Shown here: one piece after another, positions 20,201 to 31,104 of the stretch | Position numbering within the stretch: the stretch's first letter is position 1 | Layout: each line of letters begins with the position of its first letter | Position numbers and translations under genes: made by a program | Source of the DNA: Agelaius tricolor | Taxonomy: Eukaryota > Chordata > Aves > Passeriformes > Icteridae | DNA: 64,000 nt | Direction: 5' to 3' | Assembly: GCA_023055355.1 (NCBI GenBank) | Contig: JALJCS010000015.1 | Span: 21,813,516-21,877,515 of the forward strand | Notes under the pieces: generated by a model | What the model was told of the DNA's origin: nothing | The model's input: the letters and a program-made list of their open reading frames with translations, nothing else | Database searches by the model: none

Positions 20201-22486
20201 ATAAAGCTTTTGAGTTAGACATATGGGGAGCGTGTTGTTTGTTTCCAGGAGCCAGAGGTTTCGTCCTTCAAGTGTCACAATGTGCAGGTCTCAGGAAATA
20301 CAGTGTGCCAGACTAGTTTGTCCTCCCAAATCTCAAATCCAAGGAAGAGCATATTCTCCTCCTCTGTGCAACTGCTCATACTACAGAGGATGCCCTGTGG
20401 AAATCCTAGACAAATAACTGGGACATGGCATATATACAAGTAGAAAAATCTGTTCAACCCTTTGACAAGATGACTGCACGGTAGTATTCAGTGCTGTCAT
20501 AAAGCCTACATATTGATGCCAAGGGATCAGCATTTCTTGGGCAAACTACATACAGCTGGAAAAGAAGTTTTGATCCATCTTTGTTTTCTGCAACTGTTAG
20601 ACAGGGAGAAATATTCCTTCAGGAAGAGCCACTCAAGTGGTGTGGTCTTTACAAAGATTTTCTAACACCTAATGACGTACAGGTAAATCCTGTGTGTCAG
20701 TGCAGAGCATGGGAACACATAACAGAAGTCCAGACTGCACCAAACATTGCATGGTCCTCCACAGGGCCCTACCTGGACCACTGCCAGCTCCTCACCTTGT
20801 TTCCCAGCCCAGGGTTACCAGGGCTTGACCATCTGTGTTTGCAATGCAACAAATGAAAGGGAACATGACCTGCCCCATTCAGATTGTTCCTCCTGCTGGA
20901 AGCACCAGCCTTGCCCAGATTTTTTCTTTTGCTGTCTCCTATACACTACTTGCCCTGAGAGCAGCAGTGAAGTCATTGGGAACACAAAGAGGACACCATT
21001 AAGAGGTCTAGATGTCTCCAGACTGTGTGACAGAATCTATGAGATCTGGAATAGGAATGACCCAAAACAACTGTCCCTGTGTGTAAGTATTTCTCTTGAG
21101 CCCAGTGCTGCCCTGCTTCACTACCTTACCTGGCACAGTCCCATTGCAACTCCAGCGCCCTTGTGAATCATTAACAGGCCAAGTCCAGCTGCTCCTTTCA
21201 CAGCTTCTCCTTTCACACAGTTTTCTTTCCCAGCCCACAAATGTTTAATTCAAGCAAGGTACAGATAGAGAAGAGTAAAAAAGATTTCATGTGAATCTGC
21301 ATCTGCTGACATGACAAGCAGCCAGAGCAATAGTAGGAAAGTATGCCCTATCTCTGCACTCATGGTGGGCAAGCTGGTCCTCTTTGCAACTTGTTTGTCC
21401 TTTGCTCTGACATGCTACAGACATCCCTGTTCATGCTCTTACAGGCAGCAGTCTTTTTTGGGGCTTGTAATAGGGGTTTAAAGTATCTCTCAGTCTCCTT
21501 CATGAACTTTCTGGCCCTGTTCCTTTACTAGCAGCACCTGGTCATTCACATCCCTGCAAGAAACTGCCATTTCCGTACCTTTTGCTTAGTGCAGGGTGGA
21601 GTTTTCTAGTTTAAGGCTGGTCAAAGTAGGCGGGCAGTGTAGAGCAGTCAGTCTTAGAGCTGGGATGTACACAAAGAGGACGGGAAGGGGCAGGCACAGG
21701 TGTAGGTAGGAGCTAAGTACACGTGTATATGAGACCCCAGCATGAAGACAGAGCGCCTGTGCGTGAATGCACTGTTGTTTGTGTGACTGCCTGGAGGTGT
21801 GTGTACCACAGCAGCGAACGTGTGTGAGGGCAACTTTGCTTGAATCAGGTCTGGTGGTGCTTCACAAGGACTTGTTAAGGTGAGATTTTCAACCATTTCT
21901 TGGTATCTAGTGTAGATGCTCTTGATGCCAGCAAATTGTGACAATTTTCTGCAGACAGAAGCTGTGGGTCTGGCTTAGAGGGTAATTTCTCAGTGCCCTT
22001 GCTCAGCTTCTCCCACTAGTGACAGTCATGCCAGCTGCTCCCTCCTGAATGGGCAGACGACTTCTAATTCTGCAGAAACTGACCAGGCCAAATTGAAGCA
22101 GCATTTGAAAAAACTGTGAGCAACCATCAGTGCCATCAAAGACCAGTGACAGGAGCTTCTCTGGTGCCAGATCCTCTTTGCTATACTGGGGCCGCTACAG
22201 CAGTGGGGAACCTGTACATGTCTGGAGAAGTCCCTAACACTGGCAGAACACTCAGCATTGGTTTGCACAGCACAAGGTGGTTTTGGGCTGTAACTGTCTC
22301 ACACCTGCCAGAGACATGCACATATTCAATAAATTCCCTGTAATCTGGGGATATGGTGCCTAATGCTGAGTGCTTTTCATGGGTACATTTCCCTTGGGCT
22401 GCTTTCTTTAACACTTCTCTTTGCCAGGATCAAGCTTTTCCAAGGTCCCTATGTGTTTCTGGAAAAGTCTAAAGTCTAAGTCTCTG

Positions 22487-22513
22487 CTTTTTTTTTTTTT
22501 TTTTTTTTTTTTT
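22487..22513. repeat. Poly-T tract
   Basis: A run of about 26 T residues between TAT and CHST4. It is simple sequence, with no recognisable retroposed body next to it. Confidence 0.9.
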
Positions 22514-25500
22514 GGAACAAGCCACTAACATGTTGACACTGGATTGTTGTACTTTTTGATAGTTTCTACATTGCATCCTTTGTGCCCTGAGATTCTTCCA
22601 TTTCTTTCTGCTTTCAGCCAAATCTTGGCTCTTCTCTGTTAGCACACACACTGCTAACAGTGTGCTTTTCTTGTTCTGCAGCTGAGATTGTCTCAATTAT
22701 TCTGGGCTGATCTTTACTTGCCAGCTCTGTGAGAACTTCATATTTTCACTTTTGCAATATGAAATTAATTCTATCACTGGTGACTGTGGATGTTTGCTGT
22801 AGAGAAAATGTAGTTAAGCTTTAGACCTTAGTTTAGAAACATCCCAGCTCCCATGATTGAGAAATACAGTGGTGAAAAATAAGGTTGTATAATTAGTATT
22901 TATCTTATATTAGGGAATGTATGATATGTAGTATAGTATGATGCTGCTCTTTCCTTCTTCTTCATCAGGCACACAATTCATTTCAGTCCTTCTACTCTCT
23001 GTGGAACAGACTTGTGATGGCAACAATTATCGCTGCTTCTTATATGAGTGAAGAAGCTGTTGAAACTGTGGTCTCACATGAGGTCATCTGCTGCTTTCTA
23101 TCAAAAGCAGTCACTTTGTGAAATATCTAAAACATCCAGCTATCCCACCCTGGGATAAAAGTATACACTTGTTTCCTGAAAAAAAACCTGATTTCATTCT
23201 CATACTCGGGAAATTCACATATAGGTTTCCAAAGAAACAACTATTTCTGTGGTTTTAAATCTGCCTGGGTATCTACCTTCATGCCATCGTTCATGTCTGC
23301 TCAACAGAATTTTTCTCAATTAATAGCTTCTGGCTATATTCCAGGAACTCTGTCAGGAGTTAGAATAACAATATTAATGGTGCCAGATGGAAGTGATATC
23401 ATCAAAGTTCATTTGGAAGCCAGGACTTTTGGTAAACACTGCTTGTATTCATTTGGAAGGAAGAAACTGATATATCACTTATTTTCACAACAGTCTTTGT
23501 TTGCAGCTCTTCCTAGGGTTGGTCCAAATAGCAACCTGATTCAGCTCCTTGTCAGACCTGAACACTACAGGCCATTTGTGTAACCAAAAAGAATCAGAGG
23601 GCTTCTTGTCCAGGAGACAGGAATGATGTGGTCCCTCTCTAAATGCACAGCCCCATCCTTGCCAGACATTACTAAAGTAAAATTCATATTGTGGTAGCAC
23701 CTGTTGGCAACAACCAGAATTACTCATCAGGCTGGGTATTTTCCTTACTCCGAGAAATTATAATTGCTGCCTTATAAACCCTAAGCTCAACACAAATGCA
23801 CAGCAGGTTACTAAGATAAAAAAGCCAATTTATGCATGTATTTTGGAGGCACAGATTAGTACTGCTCATCATTGGTTAGCAGCAGTGACTGTATGTGAAA
23901 ATCTAAAACATCAGTACTAGAGGAACTGAAATCATGAGAGGAGGCACCCCTGTGCAAATTAGTCTGAAAGCTTTGCTGCAGAGGAAAATTGAGGCAGGGC
24001 ATAAGGAGGAGGTTAGGGAAACTTTGGGAACATTCAAAATTACTGTGGACCCAGATGGCATGGCAAGCATGTAGTAGGGAGGCAATGTCTGCATTGCAGC
24101 TGAGTTATTTTATACCTCTGCTGCTTGAGTAGGGGGGCTGCTGCTCGGCATGGGAATAGCTGCTTGGGTCTCATGTAATATGGACCGCACAAAAGGAGTG
24201 TATGAAGCTGTAAGGGCCTGGGCTCGGATGCTGCTCTGTATGGGATTAACATCTTGCCCTAAAAGCCCTGCTCTCTCTGTCCTGTCTTGCTGTGCATCAC
24301 CCGGAAGGACTGACCATGACTAGGAAACAGAAAAGTTTTTTCAGTTTTAGTTCACCTTAGAAAATACAAAGCAGCTGCACTAGCAAGAGAGGTCTGTCTC
24401 CCCTGTGGCACAGCTAAACTGACAAACCTGGCAGATGGTGATGGGAAGAACTCCATCCTGCCTGGGCTTCAGTGCTGCACAAGGAGCCTGTCCCCAGGTG
24501 CAGCCCACGCTGCAGGATACCCAACCTGTATTTGAGGCACAGTCAGGCACGGCTGGGTAACAGAAAGAGAGCACACAAGCCAGGAGTAATAGGCAAAGTG
24601 TCCTTTAATGTATTTTAAAAAAAAATAATTAATTCTTTCTGCCTCAGATCTCATCTTCAGTGGTGTATTTCCTCCAGATTACTGTGCCAGCTGGTATTCA
24701 GGCTATGAATTGTTTCTGTGGTATTTTCATGCCATGTCCCCAGTGGCATGGAAGTTTTTAGACACTTTCCAATAATTCAGTTCATCTTCCACAGGCAGAA
24801 GAGAGGTTTAGTGTATGAAACAAGGACCCAGCTTTGGGCAGACCTTTGAGTTCAACTAGCACATTCTTTTGTATGTCTTCTCATAAAAGACCAATAGGAT
24901 GAGTGGGCTTGGAAGGAGGGATAGCAAGTGACAGTCTTTAAAAAGGAGTTAGGCTAAGAAGGGGGTTATTGGGGCGGGTAAGCAGTTAAACCTGCCTACA
25001 CAAAGATGGGTCTTTCTAGCAAAATTGCCTACAAAGCTCTGTCTGGTGGAGATACTGTTCTTGGATTTATTACAGTGCCAAGCTTCTTCCTTTGGTAACA
25101 ATAAATGTGTGGTGACAATAAATGTTTCCTGAAATTTCAAAAGGAGTATAATCAAAACAAAAGGAAACCTACGTTGTATGTTTACAGCATTTTGGCATAA
25201 AAATAATTGTAAATATTAGTCAGAGTAAGGTGTTTAAAAGTAAAATGTGGAACTGTTGAATTCTGAACACCTCAGCAAAAAGGGAAGGTTTGCATTTTTC
25301 CTTCATAAAAATTGCCAGGATCATTTGCAGGGATTATGCACATGAAGTACACATTTGTCTGTACCGACTTCAGTGCACTCAACTAGCTGTTAAACTTTGA
25401 TAAAAGTACAGACAAGCTTTTCACTATCTTCTAAGACTATATTAGAGTGGCTTCCTGACAGACAATGGTTTTGCTGCAGAAAACCTTCAGCCCTGCAGTA

Positions 25501-25676
25501 CTTATGTCCTTTGCAAAGACACCTTGTGTGGTGGTTGTCACAGTGTCACTAGTAGTGTGGCAGCTTTCCAAAATCTTGTGCCTGCAGAGGGATGCACAGG
25601 AGCCTGATGTACCACATCTTGCCTTTTTCATCATGTGATGCTGAACTTCCTCTGTCTCTGCAGGTCCCCTGCAATC

Positions 25677-26855
25677 ATGGTGAAGTCTAGAAGAGTGCAG
25701 GTGCTCCTGATCCTGGTAGTTCTGTCCTTCCTTCTTATCCACTTCCTACCCTGCAGCAACAATGCCCATATGGAGGAAAAACCTTCTCCTGTCCACATCC
25801 TCATTCTCTCCTCCTGGCGGTCAGGATCCTCCTTCACTGGACAAATTTTCAGCCAGCACCCCAGTGTCTTCTACCTGATGGAGCCTGCATGGCACGTGTG
25901 GGTTAAGATGTACCAGAACAGTGCCAAAGTCTTACACATGGCAGTGCGGGACTTAGTCAGGTCCGTCTTTCTGTGTGACATGTCTGTGTTTGATGCTTAC
26001 ATGTCTAGCCAGAAGAAAAAGTCTGATTTATTTCAGTGGGAGACTAGCCGAGCCTTGTGCTCCCCACCTGCCTGTGACTCATTCAGTCGCAGTGACATAA
26101 TCACTGCAGGGAATTGCAAAACCATCTGTGGCAAGTACCCATTCAGCAAGGTGGAGGAAGCTTGTAAAACCTATAGCCATGTTGCCATCAAGGAAGTAAG
26201 GTTCTTTGACCTGAAAGTTCTCTATCCCCTTCTCACCGATCCATCCCTGAACCTCAAAATCATTCACTTGGTACGTGATCCTCGGGCTGTGTTCAGGTCC
26301 CGAGAGAATACAATGGCAGACCTGAAACGCGACAGTAACATTGTTGTGGGGTCTCGGAAGACAAAGGGAGAAATGGGGCCCTACAACACAATGCAGGTAA
26401 TCTGCAAAAGCCACGTTGAGATATACAAGGCAGGAAGTCAGGCTGCTCCAAGCTTCCTGAAAGACCGGTATCTGCTGGTTCGCTATGAAGACATTGTCAG
26501 AGACCCCCTAGCAAGGGCTGCTGAGATGTACAGGTTTGCAGAACTCCATTTCACACCAGAGCTTCAGAAGTGGGTCCACAACATCACCCATGGAAAAGGT
26601 GACGGAGCACAGGCCTTTGATATTGGGTCGAGAGATGCACTGAGAGTATCCCAGGCCTGGAGAAACACACTTCCCTTCCAGAAAATAGAAAAAGTGCAAA
26701 ATGTGTGCAAAGATGCAATGGATTTGCTGGGCTACCGGCTTGTTCAGTCTGAAGAAGAGCAGAAAAATATGTCTCTGGATCTTTTGTTTGCCCAGAACTC
26801 CTCTGAGCATCAAATTTTGAAGGCAGAAAAGCTGGTCTCTGCATCTACTTTCTGA
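25677..26855 (+). CDS. CHST4: GlcNAc-6-O-sulfotransferase, CHST4-like, single coding exon
   Basis: Type II Golgi membrane enzyme that moves sulfate from PAPS to the 6-hydroxyl of GlcNAc on glycans. In mammals CHST4 makes sulfated L-selectin ligands on endothelial mucins. The 392-residue protein has a short basic N-tail, one membrane anchor (about residues 7-24), the 5'-phosphosulfate loop SSWRSGSSF (45-53) and the 3'-phosphate motif HLVRDPRAVFRSRE (197-210). FYLMEPAWHVW, FLCDMSVFDAYM, VMQVICKS-like and YLLVRYEDI blocks follow the family. N-glycosylation sequons include HNIT, NMS and NSS. I chose the ATG at 25677 because a strong acceptor (ctgtctctgcag) ends at 25663, just upstream. The C-terminal LLGYR...SEEEQKN...LDLL tail resembles CHST4 more than CHST5/6, but the paralogues are close, so the symbol is less certain than the family. 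Confidence 0.85.
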   Translation: MVKSRRVQVLLILVVLSFLLIHFLPCSNNAHMEEKPSPVHILILSSWRSGSSFTGQIFSQHPSVFYLMEPAWHVWVKMYQNSAKVLHMAVRDLVRSVFLCDMSVFDAYMSSQKKKSDLFQWETSRALCSPPACDSFSRSDIITAGNCKTICGKYPFSKVEEACKTYSHVAIKEVRFFDLKVLYPLLTDPSLNLKIIHLVRDPRAVFRSRENTMADLKRDSNIVVGSRKTKGEMGPYNTMQVICKSHVEIYKAGSQAAPSFLKDRYLLVRYEDIVRDPLARAAEMYRFAELHFTPELQKWVHNITHGKGDGAQAFDIGSRDALRVSQAWRNTLPFQKIEKVQNVCKDAMDLLGYRLVQSEEEQKNMSLDLLFAQNSSEHQILKAEKLVSASTF

Positions 26856-27213
26856 AGGCTGCAGAGTGCTGAACTATTCACTAGAGCCAAGGAGGACAGA
26901 GGGGCAGGCATAGAAGTGTAGGAGCATGCGTGGATGCAAGAACAAGTGGTACAAGAACCCTGACTACATTCAGGAGAGCTCCCAGCAGCACAGGGTCACT
27001 CTCCAAGACCCCTGGAGATACAGCCACAATGGAGGCTAAAGTAATGCAGGTTTGTTTTCCAAATTAATTATGTTTAGGTTGGAGCACACAGAATGCCAAA
27101 GGAGTAGGACCAGATGGCAGAAGCTCAAACCCCCCACAGACCACAGCTGAAGACTAGAGAAACCATATGGAGCAATTGCACTGCCAAGGAGGAGGAAATA
27201 TAAAAGGAAGCTG

Positions 27214-27219
27214 AATAAA
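27214..27219 (+). terminator. CHST4: Candidate CHST4 polyadenylation signal
   Basis: AATAAA lies 358 bases after the CHST4-like stop codon. A second copy lies at 27553-27558. Either or both could be used, and mammalian genes of this family often have long 3' UTRs, so the real end may be further downstream. Confidence 0.45.
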
Positions 27220-27319
27220 GAAAACATTGCTTGACATGCTGCCATGCAGGATATGTAGTGCCAGAAAAGACGCAGGGATGACCAGACATTTGGTTTCTGG
27301 AAAGATGTTGGGCTTTGGT

Positions 27320-27420
27320 TTGATTTTGTGTTGGGTTTTTTGTTTTGGGGGTTTTGGATTTTTTTTGTGGTTTGTTTTTTTGGTTTTTTTTTTTTTTGTT
27401 TTTTTGTTTTGTTTTTTAAT
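27320..27420. repeat. G/T-rich low-complexity tract
   Basis: Runs of T broken by G (gttttttg, ggttttttt and similar) over about 100 bases, likely slippage-prone. The open frames crossing it on both strands are compositional artefacts. Confidence 0.9.
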
Positions 27421-27916
27421 AGTTGCATTTTCAAGTCCAGTTTTCCTTTTGCTCCATTTGCCTGAGTATCCAGCCTTGGTGGCAAAGGTGGGGAAATGTT
27501 TGTGTTCACTTACTGTATAATGGGAAAATGAATTAAACCAGCTAATGCTGAAAATAAAAACTCCTGGGTTTTCATGTGGAAAACCATTTCTGTGATTATG
27601 TGAATCCATTTATTTTTTAGCTGAAATAATTCTGTCTTCTAGCTTTCAAACCCAAGAACAGTTGTTTTCCTGGGAATTCCCACAGTCCACATGGGTGGCA
27701 GAAGAATTGATGCTAAGGTTGAGATCCTAAAGACAAGGTAAAGGCATAGATTTCATTGGCATAAATACCAAAACTGAGAAGACAGGTTAATGGGAATGGA
27801 TTGAAGAAACCGAGAGAAGATTGGGAAGTTCTCCTATTGAAATATTTGGTGAGAGTATTTCTAGTCTTGGAGCACAAAAAAATAAATTTAATGGTCGATG
27901 CCATTCTCCACTGCCT

Positions 27917-27949
27917 CCATTGGAGGTGCCATTCTCCCACCTCCAATGG
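27917..27949. repeat. Short perfect inverted repeat
   Basis: CCATTGGAGGTG at 27917-27928 is matched by its exact reverse complement at 27938-27949, with a 9-base spacer (ccattctcc). A related ccattctcc also occurs just upstream at 27901-27909, so the block is a small nest of direct and inverted copies. No function can be inferred. Confidence 0.85.
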
Positions 27950-30655
27950 GAATATATAGTTCAAACCTGAACAACAGAATGGTTTTCACCTGGTTTTAAG
28001 TGTTCCAGAAGACAAGGAGAAAAACTTGCTACCAGATTTGGGGAGGAGTGAAATGCCTACAGATCCCTATTTCTGAATATCCTTTTCCATGTGTAAACTG
28101 CAGAGTCCCTTTAACACAGAACACTCACTGCCTTAGCAATACGGGTATCTGTATTCCTAGAGCTAAACCCCTAATCCCTGAAAAGGGCGGGATATTGTAT
28201 TATGGAAATAATAGTCTTATTACTAGGGATCGTGTTGAAGGACAAAATCCATGCTGAGCAGGCAGCATTGGCCTCATGGTAGTAAGTTCACTGAAAGCAA
28301 GGTATCCTCCTTTACACTGTGTTTATGCAAATTTAGGGCAGGCAAGCTGACATAGAGAAGTGGGAGTTGCACTAAGCAACAGAAGCACAGAGCCACTGTT
28401 TTTCTTTATAGTCCCTTTAAAATAGACCTTAACATATTCAGCTAAAAGCAGCTAAAAGCCCATTCTTACTGAAGTTATAGTAAAGAGCTTCCTCCTGTAA
28501 GTGCTAAGCAGCTGGATTTTGAGCAAACATAGATTCTTTTTGGTACATTGCTACTTATCTTGACATTAACCAATGCCAGCTTGAGTGGCTTAAGTTTTAT
28601 TATGAGTACTTGTTTTCAGTGGATGCAATTCTGTGTACCACGTGTTTACCTGAATAAAAGCCTCCACAGTGTTTCCAGTCAGTAAAAAAATTGGGTAAAA
28701 GTAACATATGATGCATTTCCCTAATGTACTGTTTTGAAAATTACTTACACCTCTGCTTCCTAAGCTTAATCAGAGAAAATGCAGAATTGTTGATTCCAGT
28801 ATGTCTTTATTACAGTCCTTTAGGTATGTTTCCTCAATACAACAATTTGTAAGATTTTCTTTTTTTCTGGATACAGCAAAGTCTGCTGCCAGTCTTGTTA
28901 CATGAAAATGTAAAGTTGTCTTGATTTGAGCAAAAATAACTTAAAATACTTTTTGGAGGAGGAAAAGAAAACCCAACAAAAATCCCTCAAAATCTCAAGA
29001 TGCTGATGGTGACATGTAAAACTATGACGAAGTCCTTTGGCATATGCAATGAAGATCACAGAAGTCTGTTTAAAAACAAACATTAAGTTTACATTGTATA
29101 AGTTTAAAAGAGTAAACTCTGTTTTTAAACCAATGAAATGTAAGATGGCGAAGTCTCCAGTCAAAAGGACATTTAAAAGCTGACTCTGTCTGTTGCTCTT
29201 CAAACTAGTGCATACAATCAGTTTTTTATTGGTAACTCTAGTTATGAAAGCATAGAAATTAATTTATTTTGATGAATGCTGGCTAACTCTAAAAGGAAGC
29301 AAATAGGTAATACCCAATTCCAGCTAATAGTTTGTAGACCCAGAATTTCTGGCTGTAGAATTCTCTTTAACTCAAAGTTCTTGTATGCACTTTGCCACTT
29401 TGCTCACGTTTCCAGGTATACAAATATTGCTGCTCCAGGCAATAATAGAAAGAAACTTCTTTGAGCCACAAAAAGAACTTTCCTGACCTTCTGTGATAGT
29501 AGAGGAACCTGATAGGAATACGGAAAACCAAACTGTTCCAGCATGTTGAAAGGAGCATAACTGTGTTGTAGGTAAGACAAAGCACAGAAAACAAGGATTT
29601 TTATCATGGGAAAAGAGAACCAGAAGTAGAACCATACAATATGGTGTCATCTCTGGGTCCTCCAGGTTTTAACCTGGTAAAAGAGACCTAGACCTACGTG
29701 CATGCACAAGAAAGAGCATCTCTGAACAAGCAGTGCCTTTCAGGAGTTCGTAACAGAAGCAAGAGGGCAGCCTTGAGTAAACTGTGGTCTTTGTGTCTTA
29801 GTTCCTACGCCTACTGAGTGCACAAACACACATGGAAAGATTCTCAGTGTTAGACAATATGTCCATAAGGCTCTCCAAATGCAAAAACACTGTATGTGAA
29901 CTCAGAAGTTTGCACTGCACCTAAGATTAATTGCTCCAACAAGACAAACTCACTCTTAAAATAAGTGCTACTTAGAATTATAAAAAGATAGAATAAATCT
30001 GACCATTTTATATTGCAGCTATTTAATTCATTCTACCTCTCACATTGAATTCTAGAGCAGTTTTGTTTAACAAGACCATTGCAACACTATGGTGCTGCTG
30101 ACGTGTGTAAGCAGTCCAAGCTAGAATGGCAGTTTTCAGCTACAAGAGGTGACGGGTCTCCTGTTCATGAACCTGGTCATCAGCAAAACTTGAATTTCAA
30201 ACCAAGCTGGTAATGTATCTAATGTAAAAAAAAAAGAAAATTACTATATTAGCTATGTTGTCTTGCATTCCCTCATTAAGTGCTTGTCTGGCTTCCACAC
30301 GAATCTCAAATAACTATTCAAAGTCTGAATAGCACGATTATGCCAAATAATTCTCACTTTTTCAATCCAGTGAAACACTGTGTAGTGCTGTTTTAGCATT
30401 TATTTGGTAACATTGGTTAACTCCTTGAGTAATCAGTAGGTGTTGCAGTGGTTTCCTGAAACAGCAGTCTCATTATATTGTTTTTTATGTTCAATATAAT
30501 TATTAATTATAATTTTAATTTGGCTTAACATCAGCCATTTCACAATCCACTTTAATTTTCCGAGTGCCACAGTGCAATATGCTAAAAACCTAAAATGTTA
30601 ACTCTTTAGAGAGGTTAAAAAAGGGACAAACCAAACTTCGCCTTTGCCAGCCCAT

Positions 30656-30661
30656 TTTATT
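30656..30661 (-). terminator. TERF2IP: Candidate TERF2IP polyadenylation signal
   Basis: TTTATT on the + strand reads AATAAA on the - strand, 444 bases beyond the TERF2IP stop codon. A further copy at 30399-30404 could also serve. The choice is uncertain without transcript ends. Confidence 0.45.
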
Positions 30662-31104
30662 TCACCAAAAGAGTGAATTCCAGATTTTTAAGACTCACTT
30701 CAAATAATATTAAAATAAGTAACCAGAGCACAATTTCAGGCTAAAAGTACTGAGTTTTTCAGATTACGACTTTATCCTAGTAATAGTGTTCTCTCTCAAA
30801 TGCAGCTTAGGTGATAGATACATAACCTCTGATACTTCCCTCTTAACTTTAATTTCCTATCTCAACTATTACACATAGCCCTGAAAGCTGGTGTATTTTT
30901 CCCAAGTAGAATATACGGCTTGGTACAAGCATTCCTTTGATTAAAGCAGCTGCATCTTAGATCTGCAGAGATGCAAAACAGGCCTTTTAATACAAAAAAA
31001 TTTAAAGCATTTCTGAAACTTCAGAACTCGATCAAATATTCCACTGTGTTTCTGAAATGACTATTACACTTATGCAACTGTTCTGGATCAGAAAGGTCCT
31101 CTTG

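Larger units (their letters stand above)
14060..25663. other. TAT-CHST4 intergenic region, no supported gene
   Basis: About 11.6 kb with many short open frames but none recognisable, and no run of conserved exons with consistent splice phases. It contains a (TA)n microsatellite, poly-T tracts near 18592-18607 and 22487-22513, and one reverse-strand CR1 copy. The non-coding 5' exon(s) of the sulfotransferase gene should lie here, because its coding exon starts with an apparent acceptor at 25662-25663. I cannot place them. Confidence 0.55.
26856..31104. other. Convergent CHST4/TERF2IP 3' region
   Basis: About 4.2 kb between the stop codons of two converging genes. It should carry the CHST4 3' UTR on the left and the TERF2IP 3' UTR on the right, with a G/T-rich low-complexity block and a short inverted repeat between. 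The rest is AT-rich with no recognisable coding exon. Confidence 0.6.

Noticed and set aside
25635..25676. Longer N-terminus for the sulfotransferase
   Set aside because: These codons lie mostly upstream of a strong splice acceptor ending at 25663. The ATG at 25677 gives the usual short basic tail before the membrane anchor.
27036..27609. Long - strand frames with Lys-rich protein
   Set aside because: They are translations of the G/T low-complexity tract, with no conserved sequence.
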